From Apis mellifera (lineage: Eukaryota; Arthropoda; Insecta; Hymenoptera; Apidae): a stretch of DNA of 64,000 bases. Within the stretch, counting starts at the first letter, position 1, and each line of letters opens with the position of its first letter. Below, piece by piece: positions 39,538 to 51,496 of this stretch. Position numbers and translations under genes: made by a program. The DNA lies in NCBI RefSeq assembly GCF_003254395.2, contig NC_037639.1:5105001-5169000 (forward strand), read 5' to 3'. Below the pieces are notes generated by a model. That model ran no database searches, was not told the DNA's origin, and saw nothing but the letters and a program-made list of their open reading frames with translations.

Positions 39538-39696
39538 TGCCTCCTAATATAGAGGACTACCAGACCTCGTCCGACGTCATTGTGCGAGAAGGCGCGAACG
39601 TGACACTAACGTGCAAAGCGACTGGAAGCCCTAAACCGAGCATAAGCTGGAAAAGGGACGATGGCTCGATGATTTCAATTAACAAGACTTATTCTG
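39538..39696 (+). CDS. DIP/lachesin-family receptor, internal exon: first half of Ig domain 2
   Basis: This exon supplies the linker and N-terminal half of the second Ig (I-set/C2-like) domain. The first two bases complete the Val codon split from the Ig1 exon, giving VVPPNIEDYQTSSD across the junction. VVPP(N/D)I is the classic DIP Ig1-Ig2 linker. Next come VIVREGANVTLTC, with the strand-B Cys and an N-glycosylation sequon NVT, and GSPKPSISWKRDDG, with the strand-C Trp. The exon ends in INKT (a second sequon) and YS. It adds 52 full codons between two split codons. The acceptor is TTTTTGTTCGCAG and the donor GTGAGT, phase 1 at both ends, so exon skipping would keep frame. The frame is open for about 50 codons upstream into the intron. 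Sure of the family, less so of the paralogue. Confidence 0.96.
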
Positions 39697-41116
39697 GTGA
39701 GTAAATCGTTCCATTTCCGTCGAGCAAATATTATTACGGTGTTACAACTTGGTGTGGTAATAATAATATGCGCGATATTATTATTGCAACGTTACAAATT
39801 GGCACTGAAATTATAATTTAATATTGTTATAGCGGGACAGTTTGGCGTTGTATTTCGATTTTGCAGTAGACACGATGATACTTCAACGTTAAATTGTTTT
39901 CGTTGTTTCGACTCGGTACTCCGCCAATGATTATTTTTTCGATATGTTATTCTTTCCTTTCGAGTGTTTTTCTCTTTTATTTTTATGGTACTGTTTTTAC
40001 ATTGTTCCCCCGTGTTACGTTTGAAATAACACGGCGCGTAAATGGGGATTTTTAATTGGTGTAAATATGAGGTACCATGAATTAATGAATATTTTGTTGC
40101 GTTTTTTTACGCTAATTATCACTCGTTGAAAGGAAAGTATTACATGTACGAAGTATATTTGTTAATAGTTAATTTTTATTTATGATTTGAAAAATATATA
40201 TACAGTTTATTTTTCGTCGATATTAGGACAGTTTTTCCTGATTTTCCAAAAAATTTCATGAGTTCGTTAAATCCTTGATTCTTTTGCAGAATTTATCAAC
40301 GAATAATCGGATCAACTCTTTTACGATTATGGATTGACAATAAAAATTGTCTCGAATAAAATAAATCGATCATTTAGAAAAATAGAATAATGGATCAAAA
40401 GAAAAAAAAAGAACTCTGACACTAGAAAATAAAAATTCACTTCAATTGAATGATACTCCAATTTCTATCGTTAGAAAAATGAAATTATAAAATATCTTTA
40501 CAGTAACAAAAAAAAAAAAGAAAAACTTCAAGACAATTTAATACAAATTTTGAGTATCATCGTTTCAAAATTCAAGCGACATCGATCTATGATTTCGATC
40601 TGCAAGCCTTGCTGCGCGCGGCAATTAAAAATAATGATATTCGTCTGGCTTCTGTCCAAAGATCAAACGCGATGTCATCTCAAAAAACTGTGTTATACCG
40701 TAATCACAGGGAAGATCGTGTGCGAGTGGTTGCTCGCGAGAAGAAGAGCAGAGGGATAGAGAAATAGGAAAAACGAAAGCTTGTTCGACGATAGTGCGTT
40801 TAATGGAAAGAAAGAAAAAGAAAAAGAAAAAAAAGAGCGAGAGAAAGGATATTCCTCATTAACGCGTCACGTAATTCCGGAGGACACGAGGAAATGTCAT
40901 GAATTCGATGTCGTTAACGATGAGAATTTTGTAACGCGTAATTACGTTGGATTTCGAAGAACGACGCAAATTTTTTCAGGTATTTTTTTTTTTTTTTTTT
41001 ATGTATATATTTTCATGGGTCAGAAGGCGTATTAATTTATAAAGGGGTGGCGTAGCGCGATGGAACTTAAAATAGGCGCTCGAGGTTTTGGTATCCGCGA
41101 AGATTGACGTGTTTCT

Positions 41117-41139
41117 GAGAGAGAGAGAGAGAGAGAGAG
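41117..41139. repeat. (GA)n microsatellite
   Basis: About 11 GA dinucleotides without interruption in the short intron. Confidence 0.9.
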
Positions 41140-42057
41140 GATAGTGGTTGGATGATTCTTGCTTTTCGGAGAGATTAAACATTTAATTCTGGTTCTGAGG
41201 CCAGAAATCATTAAACACGTGACGAGTAGAGTTACGGGTTGCATATTGAATATGCGTGACAAGTTTGAAGTTGGAAAAGGGAATTTGTAATTAACGTGTC
41301 CGCCAAGTGATAAACCAAATCTGTATCTGCGAACGAGGTTAAATTATGAATATAACATTGTAGAGAGGATTGGTAAACTCTGATTAAGAAATTTTCAGGT
41401 GGGCCGTGTATTTCAGGAAATACAGGGATCCGGATTTTAATTTAACGACGTGTCGTGAAAATAAGTTGGGTGATGGATTACGTTATGAGAATAATTTCGC
41501 AGTGCACTTGTGAAATTTATATATTCTACTTTTGATATTTTAATTTATCGATATTATAGAGTCAAATAAATAAATTAGCTCGATCGAGAGATAAATCGAG
41601 AAAGTTGTTTCATCAAAGATCTCGAAGGTTTTTCAAAATTTTTAATATAGAGTCGATTGCAAATTAATTTTATTCTTCTTTCTTTATTTCAGATATTTAT
41701 ATAAAATTGATGATCACTGTTTAACTAATTATTAATTTCTCTATCGAGTGAAAAGAAATCGTGATAAAAATATCGATCATATTTTTTTCGAGAAAAAAAA
41801 AATATACATTTTTGAGAATCAACTATATATAGTATGCGAAATATTTTGAAATATTGTGGAATTAACAAAGGCACTGCGAACTCGTTGAATTTTTCTCTAA
41901 TAAAACGAACTTATACGGAGACAAATTCATTCGTATTTTTTTCACGATCTTTCTTCCATCCCTCTGCTCGTTGGCTTGTCAATTAATTAAAATTAGCGAG
42001 GCGATTTCGAGGCTTTTAGAGGTTCGTCGAGTGGTTATTTCGCGACAGAAGGAGAAT

Positions 42058-42108
42058 AAAAAAAAGAGGGAAAAGAGGGGAAGAAAAAGAAAAAGAAAAA
42101 AAAAAGAA
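42058..42108 (+). promoter_or_regulatory. Pure-purine tract 45 nt upstream of a 3' splice site
   Basis: Fifty-one consecutive A/G bases (AAAAGAGGGG and AAGAAAAAGA repeats) end about 45 nt before the exon beginning at 42154. Only a short pyrimidine segment (CTTATCATTTTCAG) separates it from the splice site. Purine tracts this close to an acceptor can act as splicing modulators. A regulatory role is inference; the tract itself is directly visible. Confidence 0.4.
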
Positions 42109-42153
42109 TGGGAATTGTCTGTTACGTTATAAAATGTCGCTTATCATTTTCAG

Positions 42154-42282
42154 TGATGGAATGGGAAGGCGAGATGTTGGAAATCACACGTATCTCGAGA
42201 CTGGACATGGGCGTTTATTTATGCATTGCGACAAATGGCGTCCCTCCCACTGTTAGCAAGCAGATCAGAGTCTCGGTTGATT
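42154..42282 (+). CDS. DIP/lachesin-family receptor, internal exon: second half of Ig domain 2
   Basis: This exon completes the second Ig domain. Its first two bases finish a Val codon, followed by MEWEGEMLEITRISRLDMG, the strand-F signature LDMGVYLC (Cys pairing with the strand-B Cys of the preceding exon), IATNGVPPTVSK and QIRVSVD. EWEGxxLEITRISRLDMG and NGVPPTVSK are hallmark DIP strings, closest to the fly epsilon/zeta proteins as I recall them. There are 42 full codons after the split Val, and the exon ends with one T of the next codon (expected Phe of the usual FPPM start of Ig3). Acceptor ATTTTCAG, donor GTGAGT, phase 1. With the two earlier exons it gives 165 codons without a stop. 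The Ig3 exon that should follow was not found and presumably lies beyond the window. The usual Arg/Lys after VSK is Gln here. Confidence 0.96.
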
Positions 42283-42996
42283 GTGAGTAGATTTTTCATT
42301 CGTAAATCGATAAATTTGTTGTTACAATTTTGATTCGAAAGAGTGATGTGAATTAAAATTCACTTGATTTAGAGATAAAAAAATACGTTAGATAATTGGA
42401 ATATTTTCTTTATTCATTTGTTGTGATATACAAATCTAAAGATGTTTATTCCGAACGATATTTAATTTTTTGAAATTATGTAACACTCTTTCCTATTTCT
42501 AAAAAATATCAGTTTATTATTACAACTGGTAGAAGACAAAATACGAAATATTTTTATCAGTTTTTGAATAAAAATTTCAATAAATCCATAATTAAAAATC
42601 GTAACAACATTTTTTTTCGATATACAATATTTTATATTTTGAAAATATTTGAAGCATGCCATGAAACATTAGAAAAATCATAATGAAAAATATATGGAAA
42701 ATTCCATGTATTGAAAATTTTTTTAAAAGAATCCAAAATATTAACCAATTAAATACCAAACCGAACGAAAATTTAATCAATCACATATTCATCTTCGATT
42801 CAATATTATTCGCTAATTAAAAAAAAAAATATATTGAATTTTCCATATTTCACATATTTCTAAATTTGATAGAATTTTTAAAAAGTTATAAACACGTGGC
42901 TTCTTCTTCTCTCATCCGTTTGAACTTCGTGAGCGCGAAACACAAGGTGGAAAGATGACTCTAAGGGGTTGAAGAACATACAATTTAATAATAGAG

Positions 42997-43063
42997 AAAG
43001 GTGTCCGACGACAAAGCGGCTCTTTGCCGCTTACACCTTTTCTTACCCCCTTTCTATCGTCGG
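42997..43063. other. Compact stem-loop with two alternative outer stems
   Basis: An inner hairpin AAGCGGC (43014-43020) / GCCGCTT (43026-43032) has a 5-nt TCTTT loop. Directly abutting its 3' side, ACACCTTT (43033-43040) pairs with AAAGGTGT (42997-43004). The 9 nt bulged out in that fold include CCGACGA (43005-43011), which is an exact complement of TCGTCGG (43057-43063). The two outer stems nest the same hairpin but cannot both form as simple helices. It lies about 715 bp after the Ig2 exon in a GC-richer patch. All pairings are exact as read from the sequence. Strand and function are unknown. Confidence 0.5.
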
Positions 43064-44530
43064 AAGAGCAAAGTGGCGAGAGTTTAAGCGAGAGACAAGG
43101 GGTGGAAAATGGGACGATGCTTGATTCGCGCGAAAGAGTGAAAGGGAATGGCATCGAGGGTGGAGAGTAACATAAAAGTAAGCTTGGGTGAACCACGACA
43201 CATTATTATCCGTATACTTTGCCTATTGTTACGTTCCTTTTTCTCCTAAATACCGATCTTTGATGCATCTTTTCTCAAATTTTTCGTGCCATTTTTTTTT
43301 TCCTTTTCATTGTTTTGTCTTAAACTGCATGTATTCTTTCAAAAAGGGATTGAATTTATGGTGTAGAGGTTAGTTAGATTGGTGTGGATTAGATTGATAC
43401 TCGTTAAAATTAATGTTTATTTAAAGGGTTTAATAGAATTTTCTGAGAGAATGAAAATTTTTGGGAATAGTCTTTGTAAAAAAGAATCCATTAAAGATTG
43501 AAGAAATAAAATTTTATTAAATAAATTTATATAACAATTAGATTCTTTTTACATACAAAAGAAAACAAATAAAATTTCACTCCATACTTGAAATTTTAAT
43601 TTTTGCCTAATACGATACATCATGCAATAAGTTCAAGTAGCATGTCTAAACTTTTCCTTAAATTTTCATTACTCTCACCATTCACTCTTCCCCATTGCAC
43701 AAATTAATAATTACTTTACCCCACGATCCCTGTAATTATCAATCATTGAAAAAAAAAAAAATCCTCTCTCGCATCGTGCTTAAAATTTCAATATCCGCAT
43801 ACGACACGTGATGCCCCTCCATTAATCCTTTCCACCCTTTAATATCACATGCATTCTCGCCCCCTCGCAAGAAATTCGCTCGCGAAAAAAGTAGGTCGCG
43901 CCCTGTTTGTTCGTTTAAATAAATTTAAACACAAGAAGCCAACAGGAGAAGGGCCATTTTCCCGTTTTACATATATATATAAAAACTATTCTGTGTGTTA
44001 AAAAGCGCGTGGATGAAACGAAAAAGCCGACAGAATGCGAGGCACCGCTCGTCGACGGTAAGAAAACCGAGTCCACGTGTTACTCCCCCGTTTCTGGAAC
44101 AGGAGAAGTACGAAAACCAAGGAGTTATCCCTTTAGTTAAAGCGAGGCTAATTAATTTAGCGGCGCCGTAAAGAAGCGTCGAATTGCGATTCAGGGGTCA
44201 GAGAGTGTTCCAGAAGGGAGGGAAGGAGGGTTGAAAAGAGGGTGATGTTTTTGCCCCCCCACGGCCTCTCGGCGGATGCGCGCCAAGGATTATCCTTTTA
44301 GGCGTCCTTTAATTCCATTTGTAGCCCGGTGCTCCCGGCCAAAGGCTTTTGTCAACGAGTATTACCTCGCTCCCTTTGAAGTGAAATTGCGATCGAGTAA
44401 TGTAATAGTTCTGTCCGCGATATGCATTAACCGGCGTGAGCCCCGGAATTGAAGACGGGGGCGCGGAAGGAAAATATGATTTTCCGCGTGAAACTTGGCG
44501 AGGGCGAAGCTCTTACCTAGGAGGGAGGGG

Positions 44531-45345
44531 AGGGTTTCGATACTTGAAGAATTTCTTCGTAGATTTCTTGTGTTTGAAGAGGAGATTTTGTGATGGAACG
44601 AGATATTAGTTACATTTGAAATAGGGTGTTATTGGGATTTGGGATTAGGAGATTTTGTTTAAGAAAAGGGGAGAAAAAGGAGTTGAGGTGATTATAATTG
44701 TCATGTTGGTTAGATTAAATTATTTTGTAGAATTAATTTGATAGATTATTTTTCGTATTTTGTTGAAAAATTATTATATTTCATTTTGCATAATGTATGA
44801 TCGAGGTAGATAAAGTATAGAGTTAAAAATGAATTGATGGGAGAGGGTTTCGATATTTGAAGAATTTCTTCGTAGATTTCTTATTTATTTGAAAAGGGAA
44901 TTTTGTGATGGAATGAGATACTAGTTACATTTGAAATAGGGTTATTGGGATTTGGGATTAGGAGATTTTGTTTAAGAAAAGGGGAGAAAAAGGAGTTGAA
45001 ATATTTATAATTGTCATGTTGGTTAGATTAAATTATTTTGTGGAATTAATTTGATGGATGATTTCATTTGGTATAATGTATGATCGAAGTGGATAAAGTA
45101 TAGAGTTAAAAATGAAATGATGGGGGAGGGTTTCTTCGTAGATTTCTTATTTATTTGAAGAGAGAATTTTGTAATGGAACGAGATATTAGTTATATTAGG
45201 AGATTTTGTTTAAGAAAAGGGGTTGGAGAGATTGTAATTGTCATAATAGTTGTGTAATTTGATAGATTCTTTTTCGTATTTTGTTGAAAAATCATTATAT
45301 TTCATTTGGTATAATGTATGATGATAGATAAAGTAAAAGTTAAAA
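44531..45345. repeat. Three-unit tandem repeat, unit about 313 bp with deletions
   Basis: Units begin with AGGGTTTC at 44531, 44844 and 45127. They share TTCTTCGTAGATTTCTT, GAGATATTAGTTA, GATTTTGTTTAAGAAAAGGG, a TAATTGTCAT segment and GGTATAATGTATGAT near the end. Unit 1 is about 313 bp and unit 2 about 283 bp. Unit 3, about 219 bp, lacks several internal blocks, including CGATATTTGAAGAA at its start. Similarity is high, so this is a fairly young minisatellite-like expansion. No transposon features seen. Confidence 0.9.
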
Positions 45346-45870
45346 AAACGTTGTAGCTAAGAATGATCAAACGTGATAACACATTTTATTAGGTTTTATA
45401 AGAGAGAAGATTAATTAAACGAGGGGACAGATTATATCCATTTTCATCATCCCTGAAAAACTACTCTTTCCCTGTATACCCATCATTGGCTGATATTGTT
45501 ATTATAATACATCTTCCCACATATATTACAATTTCCTTACAATCTTTTTCTAGAAATTTATAACAAGTGTCGATAACAAGCAATTAATTGTACTGATTTT
45601 ACATGGTAGAGAAAAAAATTTCTAGTTTATTATTCTATGTTAGAAATCGTACCCTCCTCGTACCCTCTTCAATCGTGGTTTAGCTTTTCGCGTTTGACAA
45701 ATGCATTGACACGATTGTATTCGGTTTCAGAAGTCTTATGCAGACGCAATTGAGTCGTCTCAATTGTCAAAGGAACTAGTTGTTTAAGTTAAATGGAAGT
45801 GGGAATGGTTAATTCGCCGCAGAGTTTGCGCGTGTCGCGTGCCACTGTATTTACCCCCTCGCTTTCGTAT

Positions 45871-45906
45871 TGTGTGTGCGTGTGTACGTACGTATGTATG
45901 TATGTA
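45871..45906. repeat. Compound TG / GTAC / GTAT microsatellite
   Basis: TGTGTG run followed by ACGTACGT and three to four GTAT units; simple repeat, probably polymorphic. Confidence 0.85.
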
Positions 45907-46306
45907 GTTGTTCTAGATAGGTTTCGGAAATTGAGTGACTTAGAATTTGGGTTAGTTAACAGCGTCAAGTGCAATAGTTGGTTGTTAACATAACGTAAAA
46001 AGAAATTTTCAAATATATATTCCTCAAATCAAATTAAATTCAAATACAAATTGGATCAAATTTTATATTTTTGCATATAAATCGTGATCTTTTTCAAAAT
46101 TTTATTAAATTTTAATCGTGAAACGTTATATATAAAAATTATAATATATTGCATTCGTTGCAATAAAATACTCTAAGAAAGTATTATTCAAAATTCAGTG
46201 ATAAAATTTAGGGAAAAACGTACGCGTTAATAAAAACAAAATCTATAGCAAAATTTATATACCACGTGATTAAGCCTGGCTATAAAAATCAAGTTGATTG
46301 ATCAAG

Positions 46307-46325
46307 TCTCTCTCTCTCTCTCTCT
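46307..46325. repeat. (TC)n microsatellite
   Basis: About nine TC dinucleotides. Confidence 0.85.
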
Positions 46326-46724
46326 GTTTATTATATATCACACAACGTCAAACTGCACACGCACACTAGATACGTTCAACCTTGGAACAACTACAACAGC
46401 AGACGTCAAACACCCACTACAAATCGGATACCGTGGATTGAAAATCGCGGAATTCCTCTGTGAATTGGCAATTCCCTCATCGACTCCGCTACCAAATCCC
46501 CGATATACCAAACAAGTTTCGCCAAACGAGCTTAACGAACACCTCTCGAACACCTTCCAACTGTTTCCAGATTTCAGAGAGGTGATAACGAGATATATGT
46601 CACACAATTTTCCATCCATCCCCTCCACAATCCCCTCCTCCTCTTCATCAGCCGTTTCACTTTAATCAATCCTTTACAAACGTGCCCCATTTATTCTTTC
46701 GAACTGTGTCCATTCATTTAAAAA

Positions 46725-46737
46725 AAAAAAAAAAAAG
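46725..46737. repeat. Poly(A) run
   Basis: A-only run of about 15 bases near this position, with no target-site duplication or retroposed sequence visible beside it. Boundaries approximate. Confidence 0.6.
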
Positions 46738-46855
46738 GAAACGCGTATCATATAACGTATCAAAGCAGCTACGGTGGCATTCTGCAAAGCATCCGTTATC
46801 GATCGAGCGTAATCCACGAAACAAGGCGGGAAAAAGATGGATAGAGATAAGGGTG

Positions 46856-46882
46856 GAGAGAGAGAGAGAGAGAGAGAGAGAG
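46856..46882. repeat. (GA)n microsatellite
   Basis: About 13 GA dinucleotides. Confidence 0.9.
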
Positions 46883-48698
46883 GTAGTGAAAAATGGAAGG
46901 AAACGGGCGGAAGCTAGCACAGCCCGGTAACTCGGCGTTTTTTAATTTGGACACGGACACACCACGGTTAATGGCCGTTGCGCTTGGAAATCTGTCGACA
47001 CGGCCATATTTCGAGGACGAAACGGGACGAATCTGTTGGGAAAATGAGCCCACCTCTTCGGACTAGTGATGGGATCAAGTTCGACAAGTGCACTTGTAAA
47101 TCCAAATTAAATCCAATAGATTCATTTCGTGGAATATTAGAGTATGTTGAGGATTGAGAATTATAATGAATTATTTTAACAGATAGAAAGTGGAATTGTA
47201 TTATGTATTTCACAAGTATCATTGAAATAGGGGATTAGAGAATGTGTAATAAGAACGTAAGAGTTGAGAAAATTATTCTTTTATTAAATATTAGCTTCCA
47301 TATTTGTTAAAATAATTCGTACACGATTTAGATCGTATCATTCTAATGGTTCATTCTTGATCTTCAGGCTGATTTCAGAATTCATATATAAATGTACATA
47401 CTTATTTATCTATAATTGAAAAGAGTGTTATCTTCAAATGTAACAAGAAAATTATATTCAATTTTGAACGAAGAATTTCTAACAAAGTACTCAAAGTTCG
47501 ATAATACTTTTTTTCAAGATTCATTTTCGAATCTATCTGTCAGATTCTTTCGTGTCTCGAAATATTTATTAAAGAAATTCGAATCTCATTCAGATATATC
47601 TTCATATTTGCGATATACTTAATCCCATCACTACCCTTCGTCTCGTTCACCAAAAGTCTTTCAATCATTTATACGAGGGCCACGAAATGTTTCGCACGCT
47701 TTGTCGGGTTTTTAACCCTTTCTCGATTGAATCTTTCTCTCGATCCATTGTTGCGGTTAATTGGCGTTGAATATGGATGTACGTAAGGTTTTGTCGGACT
47801 TGCGAGTTGCACTGTAGCAGGGGGTGGTTCGGGGATGAATATGCGAAAACGAGGTGGCTGGCTGGTTTTGATCGTTGGCAAACAGGATTTTATTTCGTTG
47901 CCACAGTTTCGTTTCTCAGGTATATCGTTACGATTTTGTTTACAATTTGAGTTTGGGATTGGAATTTTTTGTTACGATTTTACGCGTCCGTTGGATGCAC
48001 AACATCCCCTATTACACTCGGGAAAAGAAATATTTTAAAAGAGAAAAAAAATTCGTTGGTTAAAAATTATTATTACATTTAATTATAAAAATTTCGAAAG
48101 AAGAACATGTGTTAGGGGGATGTTTTTTCTTTTATTCTAAATATAATTAGAATGATTTTGAGAATTCTTGTGGAAAATTGTATCGTTCCTCGTTGCTTAA
48201 AATTTTAGTTAAATTTTCCTTCGTAATTCCCTCCCTTAGATTTAATCTTTCTTTATTTTCTTATTCTCTGTGAATCATATCAAGGGAAGACAAATCTTTA
48301 ATGTATCTAAATCTTTACAGTTCTGCAGGAGAAAGATTTCGGTCTTTAAAAAGATTAGCTTCTTTAATGACGAGAATTATGCATTATTAGTATATTGGTA
48401 ATGTAAAAGATTTAGAATCGTATAAAGATACATTAAAATAATCGTATTATTTTTATATATTTTTAAAATGACAGAATAATACGATTTATGTAAAACATAT
48501 GTATATTTATATTTTTTTAAAATTATCAATATGCATTGTCAAATATTGTTGAGGAGAGTATGGTTCTGAAAAAGACTTTTGAATTTTATTTTTATTCTCT
48601 AATATTTTTCTAACTTTTAATAAAAAAGGAAAAAACGATATAATCTATCCCTCTTGCGTGGACCAACATACGTATATCATCACGCATATATATACGAA

Positions 48699-48720
48699 TA
48701 TATATATATATATATATATA
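48699..48720. repeat. (TA)n microsatellite
   Basis: About 11 TA dinucleotides following interrupted TATACG motifs. Confidence 0.85.
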
Positions 48721-49299
48721 GGTAAAGGAACAGAAAATATTCCAATGGAAAGCGCACGGAAATTTCGCTAAAATGTTTCTTTTCCTCTGTATAATATTTC
48801 GTTTCGTGAAAATCCAAAAATTATTAGAATTATAAATCATAAAAATATAGTCTTTCAAAATTTACACGGTGATAATAATTTCAATGTAATCAAAACCATA
48901 GTCTCTCTCTCTCGTTATCTTTCTAAAATTTTAATTCACTCGTCTTCATGATTCATGAGCATATTTTTGTCGCGATCGATCCAATTAACTCGCGTTCGTT
49001 CGATTATTTTCGAAATTCTTACGAGAATCTCTCTCCGTCACCCAATCGAATATCTAAAAATCTCCTCTGCAAAGATAAAAAAAAAAAGATCCTTTGGAAA
49101 AAGGATTCATGAATGAAATTTCGCTCGGTACATTAACGATAATCCAGGGTTAATCTGTACTCATCGACTTGCGAGTATCGAGGTCGAAGGTAACGAAACT
49201 GCAAGACACCGCGGTGAATGCAGAGGGGTTGAGAATCGAGGGGGAGGGGTTGAGGTTGTAGCGTAGTCACGTATAAGCAGTGACTCAGCCACCACCCTC

Positions 49300-49336
49300 G
49301 CTCTCTCTTTCTCTCTCTCTCTTTCTCTCTCTTTCC
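49300..49336. repeat. CT-rich microsatellite (CTCTCTTT)n
   Basis: Pure C/T stretch of CTCT and CTTT units. Confidence 0.8.
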
Positions 49337-50027
49337 TCTCGTTCTCGCCGTGGCTCCAGTGGCAATCTGTTATTAAAATCAGCAACGAGAAAAATCCGTG
49401 CCGTATCTATGCGGGACGAGGCGCATACCGACAGACGTGTTGTGGCAAAAATTAAGCCACCTGCTAACTCGGAAACAAAATTACCACGAGTTGTGAGGGA
49501 GGGTTGCGCGATGTGGATAGGATTTTCGGTCAGCTTTAGAGCAAATTTGACAATGTTCTTTATGTCCGATTTTATGCAGTTTAGGGGACGAATTTTTATT
49601 ATTATTCTTATTATTTATTTATTTAACAAATAGGGGGTATGGTTAGATTGTCTTCGTAGAAATATCTGTTTGAAGATAAATTAATTAGATTGAATAGATA
49701 TGGTGAAAGAAGGTGTTTCATATTGTTTAGGTTCGAGTATAGATTTCATTTTACATTGATTAAAAAAGAAAAACACTTCGTTTGAAAATAAGGAGGCATA
49801 CGAATAGAGAGAGTTCATTTGGAAATTATAAAAGTGATCCGATTTCCGAATTAGATATTAATCATTGCACAGATATGGAAAAATCTAAAAATGAAAATAT
49901 TTGAAAGATAGAAATTCTTCGAAATTCGATCCGTTCTGAATATCAAATTCCCGATATTTTTGGAATCTTCCATGTAATCATTTTGCTAATATTAAGAATC
50001 TTTTAAAAATTGAAAGAAATCGAGCTG

Positions 50028-50066
50028 TTTTATTCAAGTATCAAATTGTTTGATACTTGAATAAAA
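50028..50066. other. Perfect 18-bp inverted repeat with 3-nt loop
   Basis: TTTTATTCAAGTATCAAA (50028-50045) and TTTGATACTTGAATAAAA (50049-50066) are exact reverse complements around TTG. All 18 pairs match and a G-T wobble follows outside. It is too short for a usual pre-miRNA and lies in AT-rich intron. It could form a cruciform in DNA or a stable RNA hairpin. Such perfection suggests recent origin (for example a template-switch error) or selection. Confidence 0.85.
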
Positions 50067-51475
50067 TTTTAATCGATTTACAAATCGGTTTCACGCGATA
50101 ATTTCCCCCAAGAAATATTGGATATTTCATTTGCAAAATACATTCAGTTCTTCTAAATTAGGTACGAAAAAAACAAAATGTTATTTTCGCATCTCGTATT
50201 TTTTTCCTCTTCTTTTTTCGATCCGATTCGCAATTAATCCCTAAACAATGAAAAGTTCTCAAGATCCACTTGTCAGGTAAACATCGATTGCACATTTCGA
50301 AGCGCTCTTCGAAAATGGTCAAATATCCGTATTCGTGGTCATCGTGAAGTGACATCGATGACGCAACCGGATCAAAAATCTTTTTCATTTTGTTTCCCTT
50401 TCTCTCCCTCTCCCTTCCTCTCTCTCTCTCTCTCCCCCTCCAACTACCAATCCACCCTCTTCTGTTCTTCTACGCCGCAGCGCGGATTGACATTTTGATT
50501 TAAGCGATGCCACCTTGGAATATTCATTTTCCCGTGGAGCGGCCGTGCTTATCGTGTTTGCCGATTGTAATTTAATTGTCCGGCAGCGAGGAAATTGGAA
50601 ATCTGTTCGCGAACGCGTATCGCCGATATTACAGAATTTGCCCGTTTGAATCCATCGATTTCAATTTATCCGGGGCAAAGCCCCGAAATCATCCGTTCCT
50701 AGAACCGACGAAAATGCGATTTCGCGGCGGGGCGCTAATCTACCGAGCGGATTCGCGATCAATCGTCACATCCGCCGCGGCATCCATACCTTGGATCAGA
50801 TTTGGAAAATTTTCCCGATTCTTTCTCCAATCCCCGGAGGACACCACCATCATCCCCCCATCGGTTTTATAAACCGATTTGAATCGCTTCACGGCTACGG
50901 TTTTGAAAAGGCGTTTTTTAAAGGCTATTTAAAACCCGAGAGAGGGACGCCGTGATTTAAGTGGGATTCGATATCTGTTCGAATCGTGTACAGCGATTCT
51001 TAAACTGTGTTATCCGGATCTTCGTAGGATTCGAGGATTCGAGGATTTCGCGGCGATTAGTGGGGAATAGTTTTTTTCGTCCCCGAGAATATTAAGTAAA
51101 TTCCGATAAATTCTGCGCGTCGCGCTGAAAGGACGAAAATCAATGGAATGGAAGTTAGCAAATATTTTTAATCCGTTAATTTTGTCATTTCTCAAGCATC
51201 TCTGTTTTATACGAAACACGTATAAAAGTTGTGTTGTACAAGTTTAAAAGTGAATTCGAAGTGAATTCGCATTGTCATTATATTAAGGAGAGTAACTGTT
51301 TAGATCAAGACTGATGTATGGGAGTGCACTTGGATCGGATGGAAGGTGTCACGTGTTACAGAGTATCATAATGCATCGTAAAATTGTAAAATGATAGTAC
51401 GAATGATAGAACGTAGTACGAGAGAATTGAATTTCGAAATGATATTATATCATCTTCCGGATATAATCGTTGAAT

Positions 51476-51496
51476 TAATAATAATAATAATAATAA
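51476..51496. repeat. (AAT)n microsatellite
   Basis: Seven uninterrupted ATA/AAT trinucleotides. Confidence 0.85.

Larger units (their letters stand above)
39697..42153. other. DIP gene intron (2,457 bp) between the two halves of Ig domain 2
   Basis: Begins GTGAGT and ends TTATCATTTTCAG; phase 1 on both sides. It contains a T17-T18 run (about 40983-41000), a GA microsatellite, A/G-rich stretches near 40802-40850 and a pure-purine tract just before the branch-point region. No coding exon was recognised. Confidence 0.92.
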
